Shown here: positions 48,253-60,602 of the stretch, piece after piece | How positions within the stretch are numbered: position 1 is the stretch's first letter | How the letters are laid out: every line of letters starts with the position of its first letter | Assembly: GCF_050948215.1 (NCBI RefSeq) | Contig: NC_135156.1 | Coordinates: 14,197,257 to 14,261,256 of the forward strand | Direction of reading: 5' to 3' | DNA length: 64,000 bases | Source: Halictus rubicundus | Taxonomy: Eukaryota; Arthropoda; Insecta; Hymenoptera; Halictidae | The notes under the pieces: model-generated | What the model was told of the DNA's origin: nothing | Database searches by the model: none | What the model saw: the letters and a program-made list of their open reading frames with translations, nothing else | Made by a program: the position numbers and the translations under genes

Positions 48253-49741
48253 TTTTTTCTTTTTTTCTTTTCCTTCGTTCTTCTGTCACGACTTTCTCTC
48301 ATCTTTTCTTTTGTCAAGCTGTTCCACGTCGCTCCGGTACTCCCTTGACGGCGACGTCGCGACGCTTTCAGGTGATTCGAGCGAGTGAAAATCTGCTCGA
48401 GAGTTCTGGGAAATTTGGTATGACGAGATGGAAGGGTTTTCGATTCTTTTTGGGGCTGGTAGAAATTATTTTATGAGGGGTATTTTTAGAATTTTAGAAT
48501 TTTTCCAAGTTTAGATATTTTCAAGTTCTTCTTATGGACAATGAAAAATTCGATACATGGATTTGGAAACTTTGTTTATAAGCTGGTTTACAGTGTACAT
48601 ATAGACGGGACTCAATAGAAATTTTTTGGAGACTACGGGCGAACCATTTATGCAAAATTGTAAAATATCCTCGAAACTGTGCAAATTTTTCAGTGAAGGT
48701 TCTAGAAAATCAAATGTTTCGAGTGTTTTAGTATTTGTAAATTTCAATCATTTTTCCTTGATCCCTCGAGTCTTTTTCGCGACTCGAAGTGAACGATCGA
48801 AGCGTCGGGACCCTCGCAAGAGAGACAATTGACTGCCCATCACTGTTTTTTGGCTTGAGGATAGGGAGGGAAGAAGACAGCGAGGCCGTTTCGCGTGGGG
48901 GAAAGTTTTTACATAATTTGTCTCTTGTTTTGCCTATAATTTATTTCTTTTTTTTTTCTACAAAAATAAAGGTGATGTTCTACTTTACTGTATTAATTTC
49001 CTTGGTGTTACACAAAGAGTTGCATTGATTCTAATATTTTAAAAATATCCTCGCGAGTATTTACAATTTAAATCGTGACTAAATAATTCGATTACTATAG
49101 AGTGGAATAAATGGGTGTTCAGGGGATTTAGAAAACTTTCAACAATCTAGACTTACCTTACTCATCGTTAGTCTCATCCCCTAGATCCAACGATAGCCTG
49201 AACAATAGTGAATAGCAAACTTAGATAGAACAACATCTAGAATCTAGACATTCCCTATCAGAAGGTTCGTTAACTAGAGAGTAGTACAGATAGTTAGATG
49301 ATAAATGTCTCTAATGATGATTTTAGTTTCTGGCAGATGAAAGGGACGCTTCCTGCAGAGTTGCGCCACTCAACAATCTCAATCTTCCTTGAACTCACGT
49401 TCACCTCTGGCAAAAATCAAATTCTCCCTGAAGACACAAATCTGCAAAATGCGAAAAGAACCTCGGAAAGCAATATTCAAAATTCTAATACACTTTTGAC
49501 CTTCGTATCTTTTTTTTAATCCCCAATTGGCAGTTTCCCCTTAATGTCTGATTGGATTTTTGCACAGTCTCGTTAAAAAATAAGCAAACCCCTTGCCAGA
49601 GTGCGTGATGGGTAACAGAGCTTCGGGCCTGTTCGAAGGTCACCAATTATCAAACTATTATCCAGTCACGATTCAAGCAATCGGATAAGATCATCCCCTT
49701 CGGCATGAAGTTCTCCCAATTAGATCTCTGTCTTTCTTTTC

Positions 49742-49748
<7 letters not shown>

Positions 49749-49803
<55 letters not shown>

Positions 49804-49812
49804 GTCTGTCTC
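49749..49812. repeat. (TC)n microsatellite
   Basis: About 46 bases of alternating TC followed by TCTCTGTC variants. Confidence 0.95.
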
Positions 49813-50439
49813 CCTATCTCACTTTGTTCACTCACGTTTTCTCTGTCTATTTTATCTGTCTCCACCAAGATCAATTTCCTTTTTGCTCTTAGAGCTAGCG
49901 AACTTAGTCGAAATAGCGATAGGTGTGTACGTGTTTTTTCTTAGATGTCTTGCACATGCTACTTTCGATTTGTCCTTATTATATTCAAGCACGACTACTG
50001 TACACGATATGTATAATTATAGCGGAACGCCATCGCAAGCCTCCGTATAATTATATGTACACACGTGTCCATATATCAAAGTATATTTACATAGATGTCT
50101 TGGCATGCACGATCACTTTACTCACATCGAAATGAAGGGAAAATAGAATTTGGGAGGGGTGGATGGGGGGAAAGAAAGAAGTATAGCTAGAAAGGATACA
50201 GGATCCCCGCGTAGATGCTGTCGAAAGTAAAACTTCGCTCGCCTAAACGATTAGAGAGACATTACGCCGGCATCACACGAACCGTTGACATAGTCGGTAG
50301 ACGTAGCTTGTCAACGACGCCATCTTGGTCCGCACGAACTTCCAACAAATTTAACCAACTCACCCAGGAAACATTAAAATTATAGCTGACCACTTTCAAT
50401 TGCAGACGACATTTTTTAGGATATTCTGTACCCTCTCGA

Positions 50440-50620
50440 CACGCTCAGTTTAAATGCAATTTTCATAGAACTGTTTTATACACTCAATTAGGGTGCAATT
50501 TTAGCAGAACTTTTTCTGTACAGTCAATCAGGGTGCAATTTTCATAGAACTCTTTCGTACACTAAATTAGGGTGCAATTTTCACAGAACTTTTCTGCAAT
50601 TTTAATAAAACTTTTCCTTC
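50440..50620. repeat. Short tandem repeat of about 60 bp, three copies
   Basis: TACACT(C/A)AATTAGGGTGCAATTTT recurs at about 50475, 50535 and 50575 with CAGAACTTTT between. Degenerate. Confidence 0.65.
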
Positions 50621-51198
50621 AATATTCCTTTTTAAGAAAAGAATTCATGCGTAATGTTGGGAAAGAATTCTAGAAAATGGGGGGAGGGGTTGAATTTTTG
50701 GAATCATTTGCAAAATGGGGGGTTGGCGACGACCTGGCGGAAGTTCGTGTGCACCAGGCCTTAGATCCACATTAGAGAAGCAAGAATCCGATCTTCCGAG
50801 TCCGTAGATCTTCCCGCATAGTGACCAGTCGTAGTAGTACGCCCCGAAGAGGGATCAAAGCGAAGAAAGTCGCTAGACTAATGGAATCGCGCTATCGATG
50901 ACGGTAAATCAGCAGAGAAAGTCCGAGACACAGCGGTTTTCACCGAACAAGGAAACCCCGGCGGGAGGGGGACACCCGGAAAATCTGTGAGGCAACGATT
51001 TCCTGATGGGCCTCGGTGATTGGGCGGCCCAGGCGTTTCGCATCGCGGCGCAATTAATCGCCGCGATTCCGATCGATCATCGGCGTCGTTCGAATTAATT
51101 TCTTTTTCGTTTCCCTGTACCGACACGCCGAGCCCGGTCCCCTTTTGTTTCTCGTCGCATTCGGGCAAAGCTGGGAATTCGATCAGTTCCCGTTTTTT

Positions 51199-51266
51199 CT
51201 CTCTCTCTCTCTCTTTTTCTCTCTCACACTCTCTCTCTCTCCATCTCTCTTTCTCTTTTTCTTTCA
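51199..51266. repeat. Interrupted (TC)n tract
   Basis: Pyrimidine-only sequence of CTCTCT units with a few TTT and CACA interruptions, ending CTTTTTCTTTCAG. Confidence 0.9.
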
Positions 51267-51360
51267 GTGGAGATGGGAAAGCTTGTTCGAACGATTCGCA
51301 ATGAATGCAGCCGCGGATAATAATTTATTCGCTAACCGAGGAACCTGTTTTTTCGCGGTG

Positions 51361-51396
51361 CACGCACACACACGCGTGCGCGCGCACACACACTTT
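51361..51396. repeat. Mixed CA/CG microsatellite
   Basis: CACGCACACACACGCGTGCG followed by CGCACACACACAC: alternating purine-pyrimidine, so prone to Z-DNA. Confidence 0.85.
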
Positions 51397-51524
51397 TAGT
51401 GAAACGAAACGGAGAAATTATCCGTGTTCAATCGGTCCGTGAATACGCTGCGGGAAATGTTTCCGATCACTGTTTCGTTCGAACAGCGAATCCAGGGTTC
51501 ATTTATTGCGCGTCTTTTTGGAAA

Positions 51525-51770
51525 GAGACTTGATGAAATTCGTTACTTAAAATCTCTGGAGAAGAACCATTTTGTTTGACGACGATTGGGAATCGTCTGC
51601 TGCATTGATATTTTTGTCTGATACAGCTGGAAACAATTTTTCTCTTTCAGAAATAAACTTGATTGAATTCATTACTTAAAATCTCTGAGGACGAACCATT
51701 TTACTTTAGAATAACTAAGACCCGTCTGCTTCATTGACATTTATGTTCGAGTTGATACTAATTCTTCCGT
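51525..51770. repeat. 129 bp direct duplication
   Basis: ACTTGATGAAATTCGTTACT at 51528 and ACTTGATTGAATTCATTACT at 51657 are both followed by TAAAATCTCTG, GAACCATTTT and CGTCTGCT(G/T)CATTGA. Noncoding. Confidence 0.75.
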
Positions 51771-52439
51771 AAAATATAATAGCTTCAACATTTAATACCA
51801 AATGTAACATTTGTTCGAGATAACAGTCTCTGAAGTAGCCATTTTATTTGCAACTCCCTTAATTCATTAATTAAGTATCGTAGTCTTGCACTCGGGCTCA
51901 GAAATTAATTTCTATTTGCAGTAGATAAATCTGACGGATCGAAACGGTAATGTTTAGTTCAAAGACTGATATTATATAATAATTTCGAGGACTATATTCT
52001 CTCAGATCAAATAGAGAAATATGTAAAATTTCCATTTCTGTGTCGATTGATTTCGTCCTGCGTTTTCGCGCTTCATTTCGCGGATCGAGGTGATCCTCGA
52101 GCGATTCGGAAATGATTTCGGCGTCCACGGGAAGGCAGAAAATTGTAGGAAGAGAAATTCTGCGTGGATTTGCGTGTCTCATGTACGCGAAACACTTTCT
52201 CCGTTCGCGGTTCACGTTTCTCCGCGAGGAGCGACTCGATTTTCATGTTCGCCGACCGTGAACTATGATTCCGACGATATCGAAACCAATTCGACGAGCA
52301 TTTATTTAATACGGCGAGCTCCTAGAACAGCCAGCGAATTTATTCCGAATTTCCGCGAGGACCCAGTAGCTCGAGGCTGTTTAATATTCGGCGGAGATGT
52401 TCAACGAAGACCCGACTCAACTTTGTGAAATTTTGTTTT

Positions 52440-55170
52440 CATCGGAATTATTAAAATGGATTCTTGCACGGAGATGCAAGGAGAAGAGAAAAAGAAGAGA
52501 CCCGCTGGAAATTTGATATGCACGGAAGCGTTCGTTTTAACGAACTGCTTTAAGTTGCTGTAAAAGTTCGGCTGTTTTACTTGCGGAGAAAATTAATGCT
52601 AGGTCTGTGCGTGGAGGAATTCGATTAAGAATTTTCTTAATGAGCACTGCGAGATTTCAGACGAATTCCCCATTTTTTTTTAAAATAAATTTTTCAGAGA
52701 CGACCTAGTCTCAATTTCTAGAATCTTAATAACTGCTTGGATAAATCGGAAATGTGTTCCAAATACCGTCTCACTTTGAAATTTTTCTGTTTTCGTAATT
52801 TTTATATTAGTCCAGTTGAAAATAGAAACTCGAGCAATTTTCTCGAAAAGAAAAAGTTCCAAATTTTGGTTTCGTAGAAGAATTTGTGAAACAGGTAAAA
52901 GCATGAATGCATACAAATTCGGGCAGCTTCGAGATAAAAGCTTGAATAACTTTGTGGAAAGAGAAGATTCCGAATTTTGGTTTTGCAGAAGAATGTTTGT
53001 TAATAATTTTTGGAGATTGTCTTCGTTCAACACTTTCTCCCCATCATCTCATGACTTTTCGTTCCACACACGTCACGAATGATATTTGCTACGCCGGTCG
53101 TCCATGTGCACTGTTAAAATCAATCGTGCAGTTGCAGGTCAGTTAAAAAGTTAGGCTAACCGAATAATTGCGCGACAAAAACACCACTACCACTGCCACT
53201 ACCACCACCACCACTCTGTCCGAGCACCACCAACACCCAACTGCTACCAGCCTATCAGCAAGCATGACTTAATTTTTTAATATTACTCTTGTGACCTATA
53301 TCGATACGTATTGTCATGATTTACGTTCCAACACGATGTTATGTACGATTGCATATAGGTACCGGGTGATGTGCACCGTTGTGGAGAAGCGAAGCCGGTA
53401 GACGAACCAAGTTGGACATTATTAATATTCTTCTTAATTACTGGAACGAAGAAAATTCGTATTGTCATTGAGAATTTAATTTTCTGGTCAGAATTGCTCG
53501 GGATGATTCTACATTAATATCACGTCATCGGTGAGTGCATTATGCACTTCGAAACGAACAACTAAATTGTTAACTGTTGCAATTTATGGTGGCTTTTAAC
53601 CGGGTTAAAATAAATTGGCAATTTACATCACAGCAATTCGATAGTGAATTTAACAGAGTTAGAAATTTAGAATAGACTCAAAGTTTAGGATAGTGCAAGC
53701 TGCACTTTCGAAACAATTAATGTAGAATCATCCTACGTCTTTTTTCAATTGAGAAACGTGAGAGATAGTTTAATTGATTTGTTTTCTCGATAAATCGAAG
53801 GGATTGAGATGTTCAGACGTTTTGATAAGTTTAGGCAGTACTTTCTCGTTTATACTTTGACACGAGCTTGAAACTCATCTCGCAAGCAACTTTGCAGACT
53901 ACCAGGACTCTCTTCGACTACAGCGTGCACACGAACTCGTCAGCATCAGCCTTTTTAGCTCTTGTGTGCTGCCATCGTTCGCGAGCGTGCCGGATGTGAC
54001 TTTGATAGGCTGCGTGACAGCCATCGAGTCTCCGAAATTACTTAAAATCTTTTCGAATACTATAGAGATCTCAATTCTGTGCCAGACAGAGGAATGTCAC
54101 TTATGAAATCCTTCAGTCAGCCAATGTTTTCATGTAACCGCAGGAACTACTGAAAAATGCAGTTCGTAACAATGCGGTTTGCAAGAAATAATTTTTACAC
54201 ACCAACACTAAATTTCAAGATTTTATCGAGACAACTTTGTTACCTTGAACATAAAATTCGACGATTTTCTACAGCCTAACAATTATACAAGGCGAATATA
54301 ATAATTGATTTCATGCTATACCTCAAGGATTTCAAACCAACATTAAATTCCCAATGCTTTTCTTCGAATCGAAGCATGTATCTTGTGTTATATACATTTT
54401 CATTCTTTTTATGTCGCTACTGCACATTTTTAAAGTCTAAGACAACTTGAGGAAGAATGGACTTTAAAATCTATGAAGGCTGTGCATGAAGTTGACGATT
54501 TCTTTTTAATTTCCATAAGCAAAATAATCTACACGATTTGAAAATTAATTCCACGATTCTTAAATATTTTAAAAATTCGGAAGGTGTGGAAAGAAGTTAT
54601 TGTAACTGCTGATTACGTGGAGACCTGAAATCAATGTCACAAACTCTAAAAATCATGCATGAACCGAATGAATCTCTAATATTTCTACTCTAATATAATC
54701 TACATTACTAGGCCAAAAATAAGGCCAAAAATTGCTACAACTATTCGTAAGAGTTATGCATGAAAGTTAACAATGTTTTGCAATTTTTATCAGAAGAATA
54801 ATGTGCATCCATTCCAAAGCTAATTGCACCGCTGCATACTTTCTCACTGCACATCTTTCGAAATTGCGAGAAAAGCTCCAAAGAAATATCACTTCGTTTT
54901 CCGAAGATCAAAGATTGACCTGTCAATCCTCGAAAGCTATGTACGAGCTTGAAAATTTCCATCGGGAACAGAATTCGCATTGTTCGAGAATTATCAACAC
55001 TAGCGTACGCTCTTCCGAAATTGAAGAGGGATTGCTGTCTGATCCTGTCGATGAGAAAGATGTTTACGGATGTTGAGAATCAGGTTGGCTGTCACGAGGC
55101 TGCAGGGTCGACCGGAAGCCGGACCAGGCGGTCGATTACCGCCGGTGAATCGTAGCTTTGCCCGTTTCAG
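52440..55170. other. Intron before the PDZ exons, no supported gene
   Basis: AT-rich, with a local duplication (AATTTTGGTTTCGTAGAAGA near 52861 and AATTTTGGTTTTGCAGAAGA near 52974) and an ACC-rich tract (ACCACCACCACC near 53202-53216). No splice-bounded frame. Confidence 0.45.
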
Positions 55171-55476
55171 GAACTCGCGCACAAGCTCTCGCGGAGCTTC
55201 GACATGCAGGAAGCTCAGCTCCTCGAAGAGGGTGGCTCCGGTGGCGGGTCCGCCGGGGCCGGTGGTGCTGGTGGTCCACCAAGAAGACACCACAGCGTTC
55301 AAAGGCTGACCAGAAGCGAGATGTCCGAGAGAAGAGAGGAGGACGGGGCCCTGGTGGTGCCCGATCATCAAGGGAACCTGAGGATCACCGTCAAGAAGAC
55401 CAAATCCACTCTGGGCATTGCCATCGAGGGCGGTGCCAACACCAAGCATCCTCTGCCCAGGATTATCAACATACAT
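55171..55476 (+). CDS. dysc: dysc/whirlin exon: pre-PDZ linker and first half of the third PDZ domain
   Basis: The acceptor CCCGTTTCAG ends at 55170. The donor CAT|GTCAGT starts at 55477. The 306 bases are 102 codons, phase 0 at both ends. The first 60 or so residues are linker (ELAHKLSRSFDMQEAQLLEE, a Gly/Ala run, then an Arg/His-rich part). The rest starts the PDZ fold: LRITVKKTKSTLGIAIEGGA, with TLGI in the place of the GLGF carboxylate-binding loop, then LPRIINIH as strand B/C. This pattern is characteristic of the C-terminal PDZ domain of whirlin, a scaffold of stereocilia and photoreceptors in vertebrates. In flies, Dyschronic is known to control clock output and to act with the Slowpoke potassium channel at synapses. 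A frame on the other strand across this exon is a shadow. Confidence 0.93.
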
Positions 55477-55795
55477 GTCAGTACATCCTTCAGACCCTAC
55501 ACATCGATTACTCGATTAATTTAAACGCTACACTTCACCTCAGGAAACCAGAAATTTTCAACTTTTCTTTGTGCAACCCTGTACATTTTGGCGAGAGAAT
55601 GCCAAAAATCCAAATTTCAATCCTAGGAGATCCCTAGAGTTCAACAGTTATATTTTCTCAGAACAGATTGACCTACGAAGGGGAAAGAATTTAGCAATGT
55701 TTTTGTGTTTACTAACATTAATAGCTAATACAAGCCACGGCAACGCGGCTCTGTGTTGATAGTCGCGGAGTGCTGATAAGTCGTTGTGTTCACAG

Positions 55796-55874
55796 GATAA
55801 TGGAGCGGCTTACGAGGCTGGCGGGCTGGAAGTCGGTCAATTGATTCTAGAAGTTGACGGCCACAAAGTCGAAG
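55796..55874 (+). CDS. dysc: dysc/whirlin exon: middle of the third PDZ domain
   Basis: The acceptor TTGTGTTCACAG ends at 55795. The donor G|GTAATT begins at 55875. The exon is 79 bases, starts in phase 0 and leaves one base of a codon. It encodes DNGAAYEAGGLEVGQLILEV followed by DGHKVE. This is the PDZ segment with the AAYEAGGLEVGQ turn (helix A region) and the LILEVDGHKVEG strands. Joined to the previous exon (IINIH then DNGAAYE) it aligns with whirlin PDZ3 without a gap, which fixes both splice sites. The intron before it is 319 bases and the one after is 632 bases. Confidence 0.95.
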
Positions 55875-56506
55875 GTAATTTCAGAACTAATATTGGAATT
55901 TTTATGTTGTTACTTCGGAACTGTGTCGTTAGAAGTTCGAGCTTGAAAAAGGAGAAAATGAATTTCGCCTTTGTGTCGGCAAAAATGAAGGACCACGGTA
56001 AATTCTATCGGGCTCGCTTTGTGACCAATACCCAATCAACAACAACAAACAATTCGACATTTCTTCCCACAAAAAGTTAAATCTTGAAATCTGCACGCGC
56101 CATAAATTTATAAAAATGGACAGTCCAACAGAAGCCATGACGGAGGCATGGCATTGCCAAAATCAGAATGAGAGATAATTTTCATCCTCTCATTCAACAT
56201 CTCCTGTCATAATAAAAATAATAACGAAGAAATTCACTTATGCCACATCAAGGTTAATAAAAGGCTACTGACTCCATGCAAAAAAATGTTCAATCAAGCC
56301 TCGTTTTAAAAGCGAAATTGAAATCATTTCGACTGCCATAAATTCATAGAAATCTCCAAGCAAACCGCAGGTCATACGAAAGACAATGGACCATCACAGG
56401 CCCACGCAGCCTCGATGGAAAGTCCCCGAGCCCTAACCCAGTTATCTTAGGCGTGCCAGGGAACGAAGCAAAAATCGCAGAACTGTTTACAAAGTGTTTG
56501 TTTCAG

Positions 56507-56649
56507 GTCTGCATCATCAGGAGGTGGCGAGGCTGATCGCGGAGTCGTTCGCTCGTCGGGACCGCAACGAGATCGAGTTCCTGGTGGTGGAGGCGAAGAA
56601 GAGCAACCTCGAGCCGAAGCCGACGGCTCTGATCTTTTTGGAGGCGTAG
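56507..56649 (+). CDS. dysc: dysc/whirlin terminal exon: end of third PDZ domain and C-terminus
   Basis: The acceptor GTGTTTGTTTCAG ends at 56506, and the two first bases complete the Gly codon split from the previous exon. The peptide is GLHHQEVARLIAESFARRDR, then NEIEFLVVEAKKSN and a tail ending ALIFLEA, with TAG at 56647-56649. The first half is PDZ helix B. A histidine near its start is consistent with a class I ligand preference. The strand IEFLVVEA closes the domain. The tail after the domain is longer than in vertebrate whirlin, which ends close to the PDZ fold. Together the three last exons give 175 residues of the C-terminus. Confidence 0.95.
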
Positions 56650-57730
56650 CAGGAATCTCCCACCTCCGAGCCGGAGCCACCGTAGCCCAACGCCTCCAGA
56701 GTTCGAACGTTAACGCGCGCTGATCGTCCCAGACGTTGAAGCGCCGCGATCAAGCTGGCGAAGCTGAAGAGACTTCGAGGGAAAACGCGAATAGATCGCG
56801 AGGAACGCGAGGACACCATCTTGAAAAAGCGAAGACATCATCTGGAAACAGGTCTCGGGCACGTCCGGGAACCTCGAGGAGCAAGAAAAGGAACGAGGTT
56901 CGACGTGCCTGCTCTTCATCTTCTCCCCTTGTGCTCAATTTGACGTTCGAGCTCTCGGTTAGGTGCTAATCGAACCTGGCCCTGGATGGTGGGAACCATC
57001 GAACAAGAAGACGAGAAGTGGAGGACATTAGCGGTGATGGAGGCTCGTAGGACGATCGCTGTAGGATCGTCGCTGTCCTCGTTTGCTGGCGAGTAGGCTA
57101 ACGGTTCGAACAAGACTACCGTGCTCGGCCGATCTTCGAGGACGCGACGAGGATGTGTTTCAAAGACGATGTAGAAGCGAGGATGTTAAACAGGATTAGG
57201 TCTCCACGAGGGACTCGTGCTGACAGACACTTTAACGTGTGAGGATCTTGACTCGCAGGCGGATATGGAAGTCGACTGTGCCAAAATATTAGGGATTGTT
57301 TTGTGTATAGTAATAATGATATACTATTAAGCGTAAGGGAGATCCTCGATCCAGAAAGGATTACAGCAGTGCAGATTACCGACGTGGGACTCGTCAGATT
57401 TTATTGGGAGGATTGATCGAAGGCGTTTAAGAAGCGACCGAGTCCCACAGGACACTCTCAGCTCGATGCTAACACGGACACGAACAGAAACGAACACCTA
57501 AGTTCAACGGCGGTTGGCGGCGTGGTCGAGCGTCGATCATGCCGCGGCTGCACGAGACACGGATCATTCACTGTTGACTAATGCGTTATCGAAGACACTG
57601 GCCGATTATGCTGGCCCGGATTTTCGTCGATTCGTCGCTGCGGGATGTCGATGGCGTGATCGAGCGGGTCTCTTACTTTGGTTTCATGGTTTCAGAAGGA
57701 TTGTAGCCGTTTGTTTGTTAAGGGAATGAG
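56650..57730 (+). other. dysc: Probable dysc 3' untranslated region (end not resolved)
   Basis: Sequence after the TAG is GC-rich and continuous in composition with the terminal exon up to about 57730, after which it turns AT-rich and repetitive. No AATAAA is visible before 59282; variants such as TATAAA occur near 58720. The poly(A) site therefore cannot be placed, and the transcript may extend through the 40 bp repeat that follows. Open frames here overlap on both strands and are not convincing. Confidence 0.45.
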
Positions 57731-57779
57731 GGGTTTGTACGTTTATGGCGAAATGGATAGGTCGAATTTCGTGGAAAAG

Positions 57780-58270
57780 GTTAGAACAACTTAAAAATAT
57801 TATGCTCCATTTGTTAGAGTTGTTGGGGAAATTGATCGGTTGTGTACTACGTGTTAAAATCATTCGAAAAATTCATAGATTTCTAACAGGTTCTGGAGAA
57901 GACTATATACTGTGTTCGAAAGATTGATACACTTTGTTCAACTTACAAAAATTGTAACTGAAGACGATATACTATGTTCAATTCATTAAAATTGTAATTG
58001 AAAACGATATACTATGTTCAATTCATTAAAATTGTAATTGAAGACGTTACGCTATGTTCAATTTATTAAAATTATTGAAGAGATCGATATGTTACGTTCA
58101 CTTTACTATAATTATGGAAGAATTCGATAGATTATGTTCAACTCATTCAGATCATCACAGAAATCGACACATTAGGTTCCACGGATTAAAATTATTAAAG
58201 GAATTGATACATTTGGTTGGACCGATTCAAATGATTGAAGAAATCGATATAGTGTGCTCATCTTATTGAA
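57780..58270. repeat. 40 bp tandem repeat downstream of dysc
   Basis: The core ATGTTCAATTCATTAAAATT recurs every 40 bases from about 57933 to 58214, with diverged units before and after. Units include AATTGAAGACGATA. It may lie in the dysc 3' UTR or just past it. Confidence 0.85.
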
Positions 58271-60031
58271 ATGATTGTAATTCAACTTTTCATTCCATTT
58301 AATTTCGCAGAACGAGTAAATCCATTTAATACAAGTTCGGTATAATGTAGTAAGGGTTTGAAAATTTTTCCGCATCATTCTTGAAGATTTTTAAAAAAAT
58401 TCTGATTTATGAGTTTCACTATGAACGGTGATGTCAGAACAATATCAAGAAGATCGACAGCGCGATCGACGAGAGTCCCGAGCCTGATCCGAGCCCGCGA
58501 CTAATACAGACTTATTATGGGAATTGTTGAGGCTTAACAAAGTATATTATACATACATATATATTATATGATTATATTATTGACTATCGTAGTGGAATTG
58601 CAACTTGTACCTACCGGGTGGCGGTCGGGCACGCACTAAGATCAGGTGGAAGATCAGGCGAGTTGAACCGGTGCGTGACCGACGGCCGGGCGAAAAGAAA
58701 AACGGAAAAAAAAATTCTATAAATGTGCGAATATTTTGAAAATGTTACCTAAACATAGAGATCGCGTACTTAGTGTCGGGCCTGATCATTCGGTGTTCAA
58801 GCCTTCGAGGGATCGCGGACGATCGCCAGAACGTGGGCGGATGAAAAACGAGAGGATTCCGTGGGAACCGCTCGAGAAAGTGTGAAACCTTGTTCACGGT
58901 CTTGGATAATCGTTTGTTTGCAGAAAAGTGGATCAACCGTGAGTCGCGGCGATTCATTTTTTCAAGAGAGACGGCACGTGATCGTGTGATCCACGGGAGC
59001 GAAGCTCGAGTTTGCCAAAACGATCATGCTTCACGAAATCTGCGAAAATCTGCAATTTTTTACAACGGAATTCTTGAAAATCGAACAAGATTTTGTACAA
59101 GAAATATTTGTTAGAGACCTTGGCTTTTAATGTCTCTTAAAAACGCACGTGTGTTTCGCGTACACGTATCATTTAAAAAGTTTTTCGATACACGTGTATT
59201 TTAATTCGTGTAATTTTTAGAGCATTAATATTAATTCATACGGATTGAAAGTTCCATAAATTTCGAGAATATTACTATGAGAATAAATTAAAACATCTGT
59301 CACTGATAAAATTTATTTAATGAATTGTCTGTTTTAATACAAAAAGGATAACATACATTTCCTGATAAATTGTAATTTTTCTGCTGTATTTCCGCAAGAA
59401 GTCGATTTTTACCACGCACAGTGAATGTATTAGTTGTTTTGCATCAAACAGACTTGAATCAATTTTTATTAATGAAACCACAGCCTCGATCCATAAATTA
59501 ACGTCAACGCTCCAAAAATTACACAAGATGAAACAACATAATGTAACTAAATACACGTGTAGATATTTGGATATAATGAGCAAGTAAAATGACACCTGCT
59601 GGAGTACATGTACGTGAAATATAGGTCTCTAATTAGTATGATTTCGGGCCTCGAATTTCGCGACCGTAGCATGATCGAACGACTCGGTTTAGAAGTTTCG
59701 AACGCGCACGAATTTTGATTTCACGCGAGCCACGTTTCAGCTCTTAGAATAAGTTCTCATTGAGATCGAGAAGTTTAATGTGGTAGTGATCGAGTAAATT
59801 GCGTGGGATTTCATTTGAGCTTAGAGTTTCGAGATCGCAGATTCGTTGTTATCTTTGTTTTAGAGCGTAGGTGATCGTTTTTTCCGAAGTGCCGGCTTGC
59901 TAGAAGACGTTCGTAAACGTAATCGTTCTCGCGAATAATTGTAATTTACACGAGCAGTAGTGGTTTATTGGCGAGTAAACGTAGAATCGTTGTTGTGATA
60001 GTCACGATTGACACACTTGTCTTGTTTAATG

Positions 60032-60033
<2 letters not shown>

Positions 60034-60078
<45 letters not shown>
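60034..60078. repeat. (TC)n microsatellite
   Basis: About 45 bases of uninterrupted TC. Confidence 0.95.
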
Positions 60079-60079
<1 letters not shown>

Positions 60080-60602
60080 ACTATTTATCTACCTGTTATA
60101 CCAGTTTCTATGTCATTTTTCACGCGACCGAGTCCAAATAAAAAAAAAAAAGAAAACGCGATCCCCGCGCCATCTAATCGGACACCGATCGTCCGCGATC
60201 GTCTCGCTTTTAAAAATATACGAAAAAAATTTTAAAAACATAAACAAACCGTGCAAAGCTTCAGTAGAATTGTCGCGCGTATGTGTAAAACGAAAAATTG
60301 AAGAGAAACCAGCCAGCCGAATCGGATGATGGCGAGTCGATTGGAGTTAGGAAACAAGGAACGATCGGATGAGAGGCACCAGCGATTCAAAAATTCCAAC
60401 CATTGTCACCTTCGATCGATTCTATCTGCGATTTACTCGAGCTACGTCGGATGATATTTTTACCGGGTGTTGTGCTTGCACAGTGGAAACCGAGTTGACA
60501 TCAACTGAAAACCGATCCCGAAGTTTAGGCGAAGTTGGAGCGCCAGAAAATTGATTTCGAGTGGATGAGATCAGACAAAAGCGTCATTTTAATCATTTTG
60601 TT

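Noticed and set aside
51250..51400. Acceptor-like CTTTTTCTTTCAG followed by an open frame
   Set aside because: The pyrimidine tract is a microsatellite; the frame runs into a CA/CG repeat and stops with no donor.
55000..55476. 158-codon frame on - opposite the PDZ exon
   Set aside because: Shadow of the well-supported + strand exon.
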